A DNA stretch of 64,000 nt from Centrapalus pauciflorus (lineage: Eukaryota; Streptophyta; Magnoliopsida; Asterales; Asteraceae), in contig JAANYP010003271.1 of NCBI GenBank assembly GCA_020465985.1, forward strand, positions 1 through 64,000, written 5' to 3'. Position numbers and translations under genes: made by a program. A model generated the notes under the pieces. That model searched no databases, was not told where the DNA came from, and worked only from the letters and a program-made list of their open reading frames with translations. This document shows positions 10,252 through 21,360 of this stretch, piece by piece. The first letter of the stretch is position 1. Each line of letters opens with the position of its first letter.

Positions 10252-12335
10252 TATCCCATATGAGTCAGACGAACCTAGTAGTCGGGCATTCTTAGGGTAT
10301 TCTAAACCGGAAGAAAAACCGACTCATTCAGCATCTACTTCTCAACATTACACAAAGATGCCTATGAGTGCACAATCAGTTGAAGATCATCTGAATCTTT
10401 TGGCTTCGTTTGTTGCAGCACACGGAAATTGTGTTCAAAGGAAGATAAACGATCCGGCGTTATGGGATGAAGACTACGATCAAGTGGATGCTGATGACAT
10501 AGAGGAAATGGACCTTCAATGGCAACTGGCTATGGTAACTCAGAGGGTCAAACGGTTCATGGAGAGGACTGGGAGAAATCTGAACGTAGGGAACAGCAAG
10601 CTTGGGTTTGACAAATCCAAGGTTAAGTGTTACAATTGCCAAGGATTGGGACAATTTGCAAGAGAGTGTCATAGACCTAAAGTAGAGAACAATCAGAATC
10701 AAAACAAAGGGAGATATCAATCTGGTGGTTCTGGAAATCAAGCTGCCATCGCTGGTCTGTTAACTAATGTGTCATCTGACAGAAAGCTCGATGGAACTTA
10801 CGATTGGAGTACTCATCCGGAGTCGAATGCTAGAGCCTTTATGGCTGAAGTGACAGAGATTAGGGATGATAGAGCAGCGGAAGTGGCAGAGGACATCAAG
10901 CAGAATGATACAAGTCCTTTGATGGTGGAAAAGTCAGAGAATCAGACCATTCTGGGGTTCGCTGCACAAATGGCTAACGTGGAATCGGATCACAAAAGGG
11001 TAACTCTAAACTTTTCTACATTTCATGACTTATGTGTTTTATGTGCTACTTCTAATGATAGGTTAAACTTAGTTCTAGATACACATAACAACCTAACTGC
11101 TCAGATCCAATCACTAAAATCAGATAATGCTAGTCTCTTAGATATTAAGGAAGATATAAGGATTAAGCTAAAAGCAGATGCTCAAGATGTTATAGTTCTA
11201 AAAGACAAATTAAGTGAATAATGTGTCAGGATAGAACTTATGTATGAGCATGTTGAGGCTTTGACCAAAGAACTTACTATTAAGGAGGTAGAACTAGCAG
11301 AATCTAGAGTCAAAGTTGTTGAGGTAAATAGTAAGCTTGAAAAGTTTAGGAACTCGTCACTAAACCTAGGGAAAATCATAGATACCAAACGACAGTCTAA
11401 GAAACCAGTAGGATTAGGCTATAAAGAGAGTCCTCCACCTTTCAACAACAATTATGTGCCTCAACCTCAGGATAAAACTGATGAACCAGTCGAGTCAGAG
11501 GTAGCAACTGAAACTGATAAGGATAAGTCAACTAAGGTGTCTAATAATAACTCTAAGATTAAGAATGTCAAGTTTGTGCAGTCTTCCAGTGACTCAATAC
11601 TAGGAGAAGCTAAACTTGAAATTAATAATCAGCATGAGGAAGTAGCCACGATAGTTGAAAAGAAAGAAAATGACACTAGTGAGACACCAAAATCAAAGGG
11701 CACTTATAAGAAATCGATTGATAAGATGTCATGCTTTAGATGTCATGAAAAGGGTCATGTTGCGTCTAGCTGTCCGTATAAGAAAGTTGAGTCTACACCC
11801 TCTAAACAAGAGTCTAGACCTGCTGTAGGAAAGCAAGAACAACAAAGACCATTACCTAGTATGGCTAGCACAAGTAATTCTAAACATATAGAGAATAATG
11901 TAATTCAACACCTAGGATAGCTGTTAGACAAGTACCCGTGTCGGTTAGACCAAATGAAGTGGTTAGAGCTAATTCTCTGAATAAAGTTCCTAATCAGAAT
12001 AGGTCAGGACCACAACAAGCTTATAGGAGTACAACACCTAGAAGGACTTACACTCCAGTTAGGTCTCACACTCCTCAAAGATAACAAACACCAGGTAGAG
12101 CCCAGGGATATTAATCTGAAATGCCTTATAATAGAAATTACTCAAGGGCGGGCTCAACAGTAAATGCCAACCCAAAGGCCAAGAGTGAACTTAAATCACT
12201 CAGCACCACAACAGGTTCTCAATCAAAAACCCAAGTCACCTGAAAGGAGAGATGGGTATTTGAAGGAGTTCACGTATGTGGATGAGAATGGTATTACCAA
12301 GTCAGTCATGACTTGGGTTCCCCGTGATAACTAAC
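10252..12335 (+). pseudogene. gag: Copia C gag, 5' truncated and decayed
   Basis: Gag of the B/D/E sister subfamily; its first half is lost at the copia A junction. The reading frame resumes at the region ending MPMSAQSVEDH, with CCHC knuckle CYNCQGLGQFAREC near 10630-10671, coiled coil near 11030-11360 and a second knuckle CFRCHEKGHVASSC near 11732-11773. A TAA at 11219-11221 breaks the frame, and further frameshifts follow from about 11918. The final codons VPRDN then TAA (12322-12332) match the gag terminus of copia D. Position 11000 has a GT (AGG|GTAACT) at the site aligned with the D donor, and 12328-12355 has CTAAC, a pyrimidine tract and GCAG: an intron-like segment of 1356 nt. Confidence 0.85.
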
Positions 12336-14033
12336 TTGTTTTCTTTCATGTGCAGGAGCTAACCACAGGTCTAAACAACAAGTGGTTCGTCGACAGTGGT
12401 TGCTCTCATCATATGACTGGGAAAGGAGTCTACTCACAGACTTCAAGGGAGGGAACAAAGGTTTTGTATCATTCGCTGGGAACAAGGGAGGTCATATCAC
12501 TGGTACTGGAGTGGTCACTAATGGGACTATCACACTTGATCAAGTTTACCATGTTGATAAACTTGATCATAATCTCATTAGTGTATCTCAGATTTGTGAT
12601 AAGAAGAATTCAGTAATACTTACTGAAACTGAGGCGTTATTGCTAAAAACGGGAATTAAAGTACCTGAAGAGTGGATCATGATGAGAGCCCCAAGGAAGA
12701 ATGATTATTACATGCTGGACATGAACATATCAGATTCGTCGATGGGAACAATTTGTCTTCTATCCAAAGCTTCAGAGTCCGAATCCATATTATGGAACAG
12801 ACGCATGGCACACTTGCACCTAAGGAAAATGAATTACATCACTAAACATGGTCTAGTGCTACGTGTTCCACTAAAGAGTTTTCAGTTCGATGACAAGTGT
12901 TTACCGTGCAATAAAGGCAAACAACACAAGAAGTCACACAAGTCAAACACTCAGAACTCGATAGCTTCCACCTTCGATTTGTTGCATATGGATCTCTTTG
13001 GTCCTATCAACAAAAGGAGCATAGGTGGTAGTTGGTTTTGTTTAGTTATCACTGATGATTACTCACGTTTTTCTTGGGTTTTCTTTTTAGGTACAATAGA
13101 CGAAACAACTAGAAAGTTGATTGGGTTCTTAGACCAAGTCGAAAACTCCTACGGGACGAGGGTAAAACGTATTAGGAATGATAATGGAACCGAATTTAAA
13201 AAAACAGTAATTGGTGTATATTGCCTATCCAAAGGCATAGTGCATCAATTTAGCGCACCTTATGAGCCACAACAAAATGGGGTGGCAGAACGTAAGAACG
13301 GGACATTGATTGAGGAAGCAAGGACAATGCTCTCGGATTCAAAGCTTCCTACCATGTTTTCGGGGGAGGCAGTGAATACCACCTGTCATGTTTTAAACCG
13401 AGTCCTTACTGTCAAATCACTGAAAAAAACCTGTTATGAAGTTCTGAATAAAAGACCACCTAATTACATTGGCTTTGAACCGTTTGGGGAACCTGTACTT
13501 TATTGAAAACAAAACATCAACCTAAGTTTGGTGAAAAGGCTAAACAAAGGACACTTCCTAGGTTATATCCCTAACTCACCAAAAAAAAGTGTTTTTAACA
13601 AAACAAACGGTACGGTAGAAATTGTGTTTAACATAGATGCAACGAGTTATTCACATGAACCCCAAACTGGTCCGGAATGGTTATTTGATTATGACTCATT
13701 GTTTGAATCATTTCACATACCTTTTAGTGGAAATGCAGGTACAGTGGAGAATGACTTCTCGTCATTAAATCTGAATGACGACCATCAAGGTTTTCCAAAG
13801 TCAAGCATTCCATATACATCTGAGCCTATAACGACAGAATATGGGTCTTCAACAGAGAACGAACCTGAATTACCTACAAATGAGAATCAGACAAATACTT
13901 CTAACTCCGAGGATAGTGATCATGAGAAAGAGAATGTACACTCTGAAGTCGTACCCCAGTTAGGTGAAATAGGATCAAAATTAGGAGAGAATCTTCAAGT
14001 CGATAAGATTGAGCCATCGAGGATAAACAAGGA
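12336..14033 (+). pseudogene. pol: Copia C pol (protease and integrase), truncated by copia B
   Basis: The protease active site WFVDSGCSHHMT is at about 12380-12420. A one-base loss just after it moves the rest into another frame. Integrase follows: zinc finger (RRMAHLHLRKMN... CLPCNKGKQ), then the catalytic motifs HMDLFGPIN, IRNDNGTEF and NGVAERKN, all visible in 12382-13506. After another frameshift near 13506-13528 the linker toward reverse transcriptase (13528-14033) ends at SRINKD, where the 3' LTR of copia B begins. RT and RNase H of this copy are not in the window. Five bases AAGGA (14029-14033) are one possible target-site copy. Confidence 0.87.
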
Positions 14034-14678
14034 TGTAAGGTCTACGACTGCAAGATCTATCTAGACGCGGATCCGTGAACGAGTGTGGAATCCTCGTTGA
14101 CGGTTAGACGGACAACTCTCAACCAACGGAACACGGAGACTATTAGACGCTGAACGAACGACACACGAACGATCCTACGAACTAATTCTCTCCGAAACGG
14201 CACTCACCTAGCTGATAAACTCGAGATCGCCTCTTGCTTAATTCCTCACGAATTCTGCAAAAAGTCATCTAATTATTCGAGTCTATCCCTAATTATAGAC
14301 CCTGATTCGAGTCTGTTGTGGGCCAAGCTCGAATCTGGCCCAAGGCCCATTCGAGTCTGTCCATATTGACAGTCTCGAATCTAGCCCATTCGAATCTAAG
14401 GTCTCATTCGAATCTTTCTCAGATTCGAATGAATTCCCTTAAGTAATTCGAATCTAGCCAAAATACTTAAACTCTTAAGTGATAAAACTTATGATATTAC
14501 CTTATGATTGATTTTATCTTTGAACTTTATGTTTGAACTTCTTGTAATACGTTACATCAAGTTCAAACATACAAACACTAATAAGCATCAATCATATATA
14601 ATATATTTATAGCAAACACATGCTAAATCACAATGTAAGACCACTTAGACTGCTATCGTCACACGGGATGTACCAACA
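14034..14678 (-). repeat. Copia B 3' LTR, 645 bp
   Basis: The minus strand begins TGTTGGTACATCCCGTG and ends GACCTTACA, matching the copia E LTR (55153-55797) in both ends and length. It carries TTCGAATCT-type motifs at about 14270-14460. The adjoining polypurine tract shows this is the 3' LTR. Confidence 0.9.
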
Positions 14679-14680
14679 GA

Positions 14681-14690
14681 CTCCCCCTTG
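14681..14690 (-). promoter_or_regulatory. Copia B polypurine tract
   Basis: The minus strand reads CAAGGGGGAG directly before the 3' LTR, the usual plus-strand primer position. The rest of 14679-14738 up to the aORF stop is short and featureless. Confidence 0.8.
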
Positions 14691-14738
14691 ACGATAGCTT
14701 CTAATAATTCACACATTTGATTTAAGAACTTGGTTTAT

Positions 14739-17281
14739 TTATTGATTCAAAACACTACCAGCATACAGACCTTTCTCGACGCATACCTTGACCACATTTT
14801 CATACTTACTAGCCTCAGTATCCATATGTGCGTCACTGGAAATCTTACAATTATACAAAATCTGCAGATCTTCTTTAGATAGGTTTACCAGGTGAAGCGG
14901 GTCATAGACTCTAAGAATAACATTTTCTTCTAAGTCTTCCATAACCGCTTCCCCAGTTTCCGTGTCAGCATACCACCACTTTAGATTCTTCAGAATATTT
15001 TGTGGCATTGGCTTGAGAGGAACCTTCCTAAGACATCTAGCCGGCTTATAGTGAATCCTCATCCAAGGTCGTCCAGTTAGAGGATCAATACGTGACAGAT
15101 CCTCTACTCTTCTCCTGACCCTTGGATTCAAACGTTCGAACTTCCTTGATCTCCCTTCCTTTCTTATGATTCTTTCGATTACGCTCGCGTAGGGATCATT
15201 GCCAATGTTTATAAGATCTTTCCAAGCTAGCGCAGTGATTTCGATTTTTGGCAAGGAGTTGAACGCTTTTAAAGTTCGCCTCATGTACTGAAGCCCGTCT
15301 TTTCTCTTTATTATAAATAGCTGCAGATCTCTGTCAAAGAACCAGCTTAAAATTCGCTCAGACAGCTTCCCAGTACCTGGCACTCTCATTGTCTTTTTAA
15401 TTGCTGCTTCCTTCTCTTCAGCCCTGAACCATAGCTTTCGTGTTTCTTCATTAGTTAGCTCTCTTGCAGGTTCCTCTGTCGATGGCTGAGGATTCAATGG
15501 AACATTAACTATATCTACATCGACAATATTATTTCCATCAATCATGTAAGTATCAGTGATAGGATTCTGCTGCACAACTATCTCGTCAGCTTCATCATCC
15601 TCATCAGCAAGTACTTCATCATCCGACCGTCAGTCTACTATCTCCCCTGGCACAAATTCCCCTTCCTCCAGCTCTTCATCTTCATTATCAAAACCTACAT
15701 CCAGTGGATCATCATCGAGATCCATGAGCGCTTCAATCATCTCGCTGATCTCAAAGTCTGTAGGCTGTTTAGATTAACTGGCCTCACCCCTTTCTCCTTC
15801 GCCTTGACTAGGCTCCCCCTGAACTTGTGTAACTTGAGCTGCAGGAAAATCTACAGACTCAATCTCTTTATTCGCACCGGGATCATCGCCTTCATGATCA
15901 TCTCTTCTCTGCACCTCCTGATCTCGGCACGATGTCTCCCCCTGAGCCTGTAAATTTTTCATTAACTGCTCAATTAGGGAGCGCATCGACCTTATCTCAG
16001 CTGCCTGATCGCAAACAAAAGTTTTCATTTCTACGTTCTCTTCCTGGACTTGCTCCACAATCTTCTTCAAATCGGCATTTTCTTTATCAAGATTTGCATT
16101 ATGAGTCTGAATTTCTCCGATCGCCTTTGTTAGGCTTAAGATTTGGACATTCTGGAAGTCAACGCGAGCTTTAAGCTGCAGAAACCTTTGGTTGTCAGAG
16201 TATGTGGTCGAGATAGATGGAATGGACTGTATAGGAGTAGGAATGAACGGTGATGGTATATACGGTTCATCTTGAGGTGGTGGTGGTGGTGGTGGACTGG
16301 TGGTTTGAGGTTCTTGATGTTGTGGAATTTCTGGTTGATCTACAGGAGCTGAAGATGATCCTTGCATGAACCTGTGACGTTTGGCCCGTTGCCTTGTCAC
16401 TAGTTGAGGAACTTCTTCTTCTTCAAAATCAGACTCCTCCAATTCCCTGTTCACGCGCCTCCTCGAACCACCCTCATTTATAATCAATCTCGAACCATAA
16501 GTTCCAATTTGAATATCAGGAACTGCAGCTGCCGGAACTTCCGCGGATTCTGAGTCGGATTCCGAGGATGTTAATCCGTCATCTGCCCCTTCTGGCTCGT
16601 ATTCCTCCACATCTCTAAATACATCGTCTGTATCTACTGGGGGACTAAGCAGCTCATCCACTAACGCTGCTGCAACATCTTCATTGGCATGTGGACCAGA
16701 TGCCCATATTTCCTCCAAGGTTTGAGCAATCTGCTCAGATTCAGGAATGGCACATGAAGGCCCTGCTTCCTGTGCTTGGGGCTGTTCGCTCGTAGAAGGC
16801 CTGGAAGCCTGGATTTGACTCGCGGCTGGTCTTTGTCGGCGTCTTGGATCACGCGGCTGAGCACGCGGCTGTTGTTGTTGTAGACGTTGCTGTTGTTGTT
16901 GCTGTGGTTGAATGTCAGCGACCCCTGCCCAGTTGGCATCTTCCGGGGCGTGAAATTCCCTATCCACAATCGCTCCAAACAATGGACGCGCAACTGGAAC
17001 AGCCAATCTTCCTCGATGTGAGGAACAGTCAGCAAAGATGCGTTTATCCATAACATTCACGCTCAAAGAGTCATCTGATTGTGGCAAATTTGGCAAAAAG
17101 TGCCTTATCAACATCATGACAAATCTTGGATATAGCAAAAATCTTTCCCTTTCTGGAGCCGTAATTTGATGAACGAACTCCGAGAAGAACATCTGCGAAA
17201 AGCTGAACTGCCCATTATATACCAATGCAATAACTCCAGATTGGATCTTTGACACTATGTAATCAAAGCCAGCTTTCTTCG
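14739..17281 (-). pseudogene. Copia B additional ORF (aORF), N-terminus cut off by copia B2
   Basis: Extra ORF between pol and 3' LTR, the position of env-like ORFs in Sireviruses; function unknown. It reads in one frame from the B2 junction (17281) to 14739, apart from a TAA at 15774-15776 and a TGA at 15630-15632. Order: an N-module remnant (FSQMFFSEFVHQI, YPRFVMMLIRHFLPNLP) matching the copia E aORF at 63.5-63.9 kb, a Gln/Pro/Arg-rich stretch, an acidic stretch, a poly-Pro run, a coiled coil (about 15950-16200), another acidic stretch and a basic C-module containing LFIIKRKDGLQYM and ending at GLYAGSVLNQ. No signal peptide or membrane segment is visible in the surviving part, so calling it an envelope is not supported. 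Confidence 0.82.
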
Positions 17282-17943
17282 TGTTGGTACACCCTGTGTG
17301 ACGATAGCAGTCTAATCGATCTGCATTATGTGTTTAGGTAATATTCTGAGTATTAACCAAGTATTTTGTTATATATGTTTAATATGTGTTTGTCTGTTAT
17401 TGATTGTGTGTTTGAACTTGATGTTACATATTACAAGAAGTTCAAACATAAAGGTCAAAGATTAACTCAAGCATAAGTTAAAACATAAGTTTCAAACACT
17501 TAGTTATATATATCAAAGGCTAGATTCGAATTGCATAAAAGGATACATTCGAATCTGTGATAGATTCGAATGAGTCCTTAGATTCGAATAGGTTAGATTC
17601 GAATCTGTCAGATGGACATATTCGAATGGGCCTTAGGCCAGATTCGAGGTTGGCCCACAACAGACTCGAATCAGGGTCTATAATTAGGGATAGACTCGAA
17701 TCATTAGCTGACCTTTGGCAGAATTCGTGAGGAATTAAGCAATAGGCGATCTCGAGTTTATCAGCTAGGTGAGTCCCGTTTCGGAGAGAATTAGTACGTA
17801 GGATCGTTCGTGTGTCGTTCGTTCAGCGTCTAATAGTCTCCGTGTTTCCGTTGGTTGAGAGTTGTCCGTCTGACCGTCAACGAGGATTCCGCACTCGTTA
17901 ACGGATCCGCGTCTAGATAGATCTTGCATTGGTACACCTTACA
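17282..17943 (+). repeat. Copia B2 5' LTR, 662 bp
   Basis: It starts TGTTGGTACACCCTGTG and ends ACACCTTACA just before the primer site. Its U3 is close to the copia D LTR and differs from that of B and E, while the U5 half is alike in all four. A TATATATA lies at 17505-17513. TTCGAATCT-type motifs occupy about 17520-17710. The left edge interrupts the copia B aORF; CTTCG (17277-17281) is the adjoining five-base target. Confidence 0.9.
17505..17513 (+). promoter_or_regulatory. Copia B2 LTR TATA box
   Basis: TATATATA-type box about 225 bases into the LTR, followed within 20 bases by the TTCGAATCT array. The homologous place in copia E reads GTTTATGTAAAAGG and looks degraded. Confidence 0.6.
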
Positions 17944-17945
17944 AG

Positions 17946-17957
17946 TGGTATCAGAGC
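17946..17957 (+). promoter_or_regulatory. Copia B2 primer-binding site (tRNA-iMet type)
   Basis: TGGTATCAGAGC, two bases after the LTR end. Confidence 0.92.
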
Positions 17958-18652
17958 CTACGGAGTGTTCGTGGTGTTCTTCGTGTTCATCAGATACATT
18001 CTAGGTTTCTTGACGCTAGTTGGACGGTTTTTCTCTTAAAAACGTGTTTTTGAGCTTAGCAAATTCATATTCGGGAAACACTTTGTCGTTTTTCACGTTT
18101 TTGGTCGATATCATTATTTTTCATTTGAAAAATAGTGATTTAATCTGTAAAACGTCAAAAAAATCAAAGTGTTAGCCGTTTTTCGAGTTTGCGGCGCTCG
18201 AATCTATAGGGGTAATTAGGGTTTCTCTCTAGTCTCGAGTCTAACCAAAATACGCTCCTTTCGAGTCAATTTCAGTCAGTTTCGAGTCTGTGGTGTTTCG
18301 AATCTGTTAATATATTCGAATTGGATCTCGAGTCTATATTGTTTCGAGTTTGTTTCGAGTGTTACTGTTCGAGTCTGTGCTTCGATTCTGCTGAATTTCG
18401 ATTCTATTGTGCCTTCGATTCTAAGGGTCTTCGAGTCTAAGGAGTCCTTCGAATCTGACATATCTTCGAATCTAAGGAATTGTTCGAATCTGACATAATT
18501 TCGAATCTAATTGAATTAAAATACTTAATCGAATTTAATACCAAATAAATTGGAATCCAATTACATTCGAATCTATCTAGGTTCGAAAGAGTTGATCCAC
18601 ATTAGTTTCGAATTAAATTAATTAAGTCTAAATTCAATTTGTTTCAGAAAAG
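17958..18652 (+). repeat. Copia B2 leader with TTCGAATCTG array
   Basis: Untranslated leader between primer site and gag. From about 18180 to 18600 it has over 20 copies of TTCGAATCT, TTCGAGTCT and TTCGATTCT, mostly in the direction of transcription. It ends in AATTTGTTTCAG (AG at 18646-18647), a good plant 3' splice site five bases before the gag ATG. A possible donor is GG|GTAATT near 18208. Copy E, which seems to derive from a spliced RNA, keeps this leader, so removal of it is not demonstrated. Confidence 0.75.
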
Positions 18653-20157
18653 ATGTCAAATCTTCAGAAATTCCTTGAGATGGATCACGAAGTTGGGAAG
18701 GCAAATGCACCGCCAAAGCTGATGAAAGTTGAGGATTATTACTGGTGGAAGGACAGATTTACGGATTTTGTACGATTCAACGATATGCGCATGTGGGTGT
18801 GCATAGATGAAGGGTACATTCCACCAGTATCTGAGGTTGAAGGCCGTCAAAAGGTTCTGTCATACCAGATGATGAAAGAGGATGACAAGAAACTATTTGA
18901 AGCTGAAAACAAGGCTTTCTCCATTATCCGTATGGCGTTACCTCAAGATATCTTGCACACATTTCGGACTCAAAGGACGTCGAAAGAACTTTGGGAGTCT
19001 CTCCAGAAAAAGTGTGAGGGTAATCCACGGGTGCGTAGAAAGCGTACAGAGCTGTTGACCCAACAGTTTGCGATTTTCAAGGCTCTTAAGGATGAACAGT
19101 TAGATGATATTATCACAAGGTTCTATCATCTGATAACAGAGCTTGAAAGTCATGGCATTGAGTACTCGGACACTGACAAGAACAACAAGCTTCTTGATGC
19201 CCTACCAGCCAAATGGGCTATGTACGTGGCAATGATTAAGCTGAATGAAGATAAATATTATGCTCAATCACTGGATGACATCGTGGGAACGTTGAGGGCA
19301 TATCACTTCGAGATGATAAAGGCTGAGACTGATTACGAGCAAGTCCAAAATCCGGCGATGTATTTTGGAAAGACATCTAAATCATCAGTGACAGCTGATC
19401 AGAAGAGTGCTACAGCGTTTTTCACCGGAGAAACGTCATCGCCACCAGAGTCCGAAGACTCACTGAATCGCGCGTTCTTAGGGTTAGGAAGATCGGAAGA
19501 ACCGCAACCTCAAGTCCAACAGGCATCGACCAGTCAGAGCTATTCGAAGATGCCTATGAGCGCAAAGTCAGCGGAAGAGCATCTGAATCTACTTGCTTCG
19601 TTTGTGGCCGCTTATGGAAATTGTGTTCAAGGGAAGATCAACGATCCGGCTCTTTGGGATGAAGATTACGATCAGGTCGACCCTGATGACTTAGAGGAAA
19701 TGGATCTTAAGTGGCAACTGGCCATGGTAACCCAGAGGGTTAAGAGATTCATAAAAAGAACTGGAAGAAATCTACAGATGAATAACAAGGGGATAGGATT
19801 TGATAAGTCCAAGGTGAAATGCTATAACTGTCAGGGATTGGGACACTTCGCCAGGGAGTGTCAAAGACCGAAGGTAGAGACATACCAGGGGCAGAGTCAG
19901 CATCAGGGACAGTTCCAAAATCAGTCCCAACAAAGATATCTTCCGAGCTCTTCGTCTGGTCAAGCCAATCTAGCGGGTCTAATATCTAATGTCACTTCTG
20001 ACAGACAGCTAGATGGTACTTATGACTGGAGTTCACATCCGGAGTCCAATGCTAGAGCTTTCATGGCTGAAGTTACGGAAAATGGTTGTGAAGAAGACGA
20101 ACAGACCACAAGGGAAAGCAGTCCGATGTGGGTAGAGAAAGCGAATGATCAGACCGT
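18653..20157 (+). CDS. gag: Copia B2 gag, cut by the assembly gap
   Basis: Starts MSNLQKFLEMDHEVGKANAP, nearly identical to the gags of D and E. The region YYWWKDRFTDFVRFNDMRMW and the following helices fit the DUF4219/UBN2 capsid type. The CCHC knuckle CYNCQGLGHFAREC is near 19820-19861. The frame is open throughout the 500 or so visible codons and reaches the gap about 13 codons before the intron donor seen in D, so this copy cannot tell whether the segment absent from E is present. It is the least damaged visible gag N-terminus of the family along with D. Confidence 0.9.
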
Positions 20158-21011
20158 NNNNNNNNNNNNNNNNNNNNNNNNNNNNNNNNNNNNNNNNNNN
20201 NNNNNNNNNNNNNNNNNNNNNNNNNNNNNNNNNNNNNNNNNNNNNNNNNNNNNNNNNNNNNNNNNNNNNNNNNNNNNNNNNNNNNNNNNNNNNNNNNNNN
20301 NNNNNNNNNNNNNNNNNNNNNNNNNNNNNNNNNNNNNNNNNNNNNNNNNNNNNNNNNNNNNNNNNNNNNNNNNNNNNNNNNNNNNNNNNNNNNNNNNNNN
20401 NNNNNNNNNNNNNNNNNNNNNNNNNNNNNNNNNNNNNNNNNNNNNNNNNNNNNNNNNNNNNNNNNNNNNNNNNNNNNNNNNNNNNNNNNNNNNNNNNNNN
20501 NNNNNNNNNNNNNNNNNNNNNNNNNNNNNNNNNNNNNNNNNNNNNNNNNNNNNNNNNNNNNNNNNNNNNNNNNNNNNNNNNNNNNNNNNNNNNNNNNNNN
20601 NNNNNNNNNNNNNNNNNNNNNNNNNNNNNNNNNNNNNNNNNNNNNNNNNNNNNNNNNNNNNNNNNNNNNNNNNNNNNNNNNNNNNNNNNNNNNNNNNNNN
20701 NNNNNNNNNNNNNNNNNNNNNNNNNNNNNNNNNNNNNNNNNNNNNNNNNNNNNNNNNNNNNNNNNNNNNNNNNNNNNNNNNNNNNNNNNNNNNNNNNNNN
20801 NNNNNNNNNNNNNNNNNNNNNNNNNNNNNNNNNNNNNNNNNNNNNNNNNNNNNNNNNNNNNNNNNNNNNNNNNNNNNNNNNNNNNNNNNNNNNNNNNNNN
20901 NNNNNNNNNNNNNNNNNNNNNNNNNNNNNNNNNNNNNNNNNNNNNNNNNNNNNNNNNNNNNNNNNNNNNNNNNNNNNNNNNNNNNNNNNNNNNNNNNNNN
21001 NNNNNNNNNNN
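20158..21011. other. Assembly gap (N)
   Basis: 854 N bases. Left of it is plus-strand copia B2 gag; right of it is minus-strand 3' non-coding sequence of copia D. The real content and length are unknown. Translations through it are meaningless. Confidence 0.98.
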
Positions 21012-21360
21012 TACCAACACATCAAACTAAATAAAGTATAACACTTAGAGTTTAGTTGCATTATGTGTGAAAGCCTAAACACTTAGAGTTTGTAACGACT
21101 GTGCTAATTTTCGTCACTTTGAACCTATGTTTCTAAGACTTAACTCATTTTCTGATATTCTCTTTTTTTGTATTTTTCTGATATTCTCTCTTTTTTCTTT
21201 TGTTTTTCATAAAGAAATAGCAATAAAAATATGATAACCTACTAACCTACTAAAAATAGAAACTTACTAAAAATAGAAACTTTCCTAAATTAGCAGACTT
21301 ACTATAAAAAGAAAGAAATACTACTACTATAAAAGGAAATAAAATACTACTAAGGTCAAA
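21012..21360 (-). other. Copia D sequence 3' of pol
   Basis: Matches, in reverse complement, the region just after the copia E pol stop (61441-61810), including a stretch around the word GATGTGTTGGTA. No ORF. The D aORF and 3' LTR expected beyond it fall in the gap or are missing. Confidence 0.8.

Noticed and set aside
18276..18461. Minus-strand ORF in the copia B2 leader
   Set aside because: Made only of repeated TTCGAATCT words read in reverse; the homologous leaders do not conserve it.
18200..18652. A leader intron before gag as a proven feature
   Set aside because: The acceptor TTTGTTTCAG is good, but copy E, the apparent spliced product, still has the leader and copia D has a damaged acceptor; kept only as a possibility.
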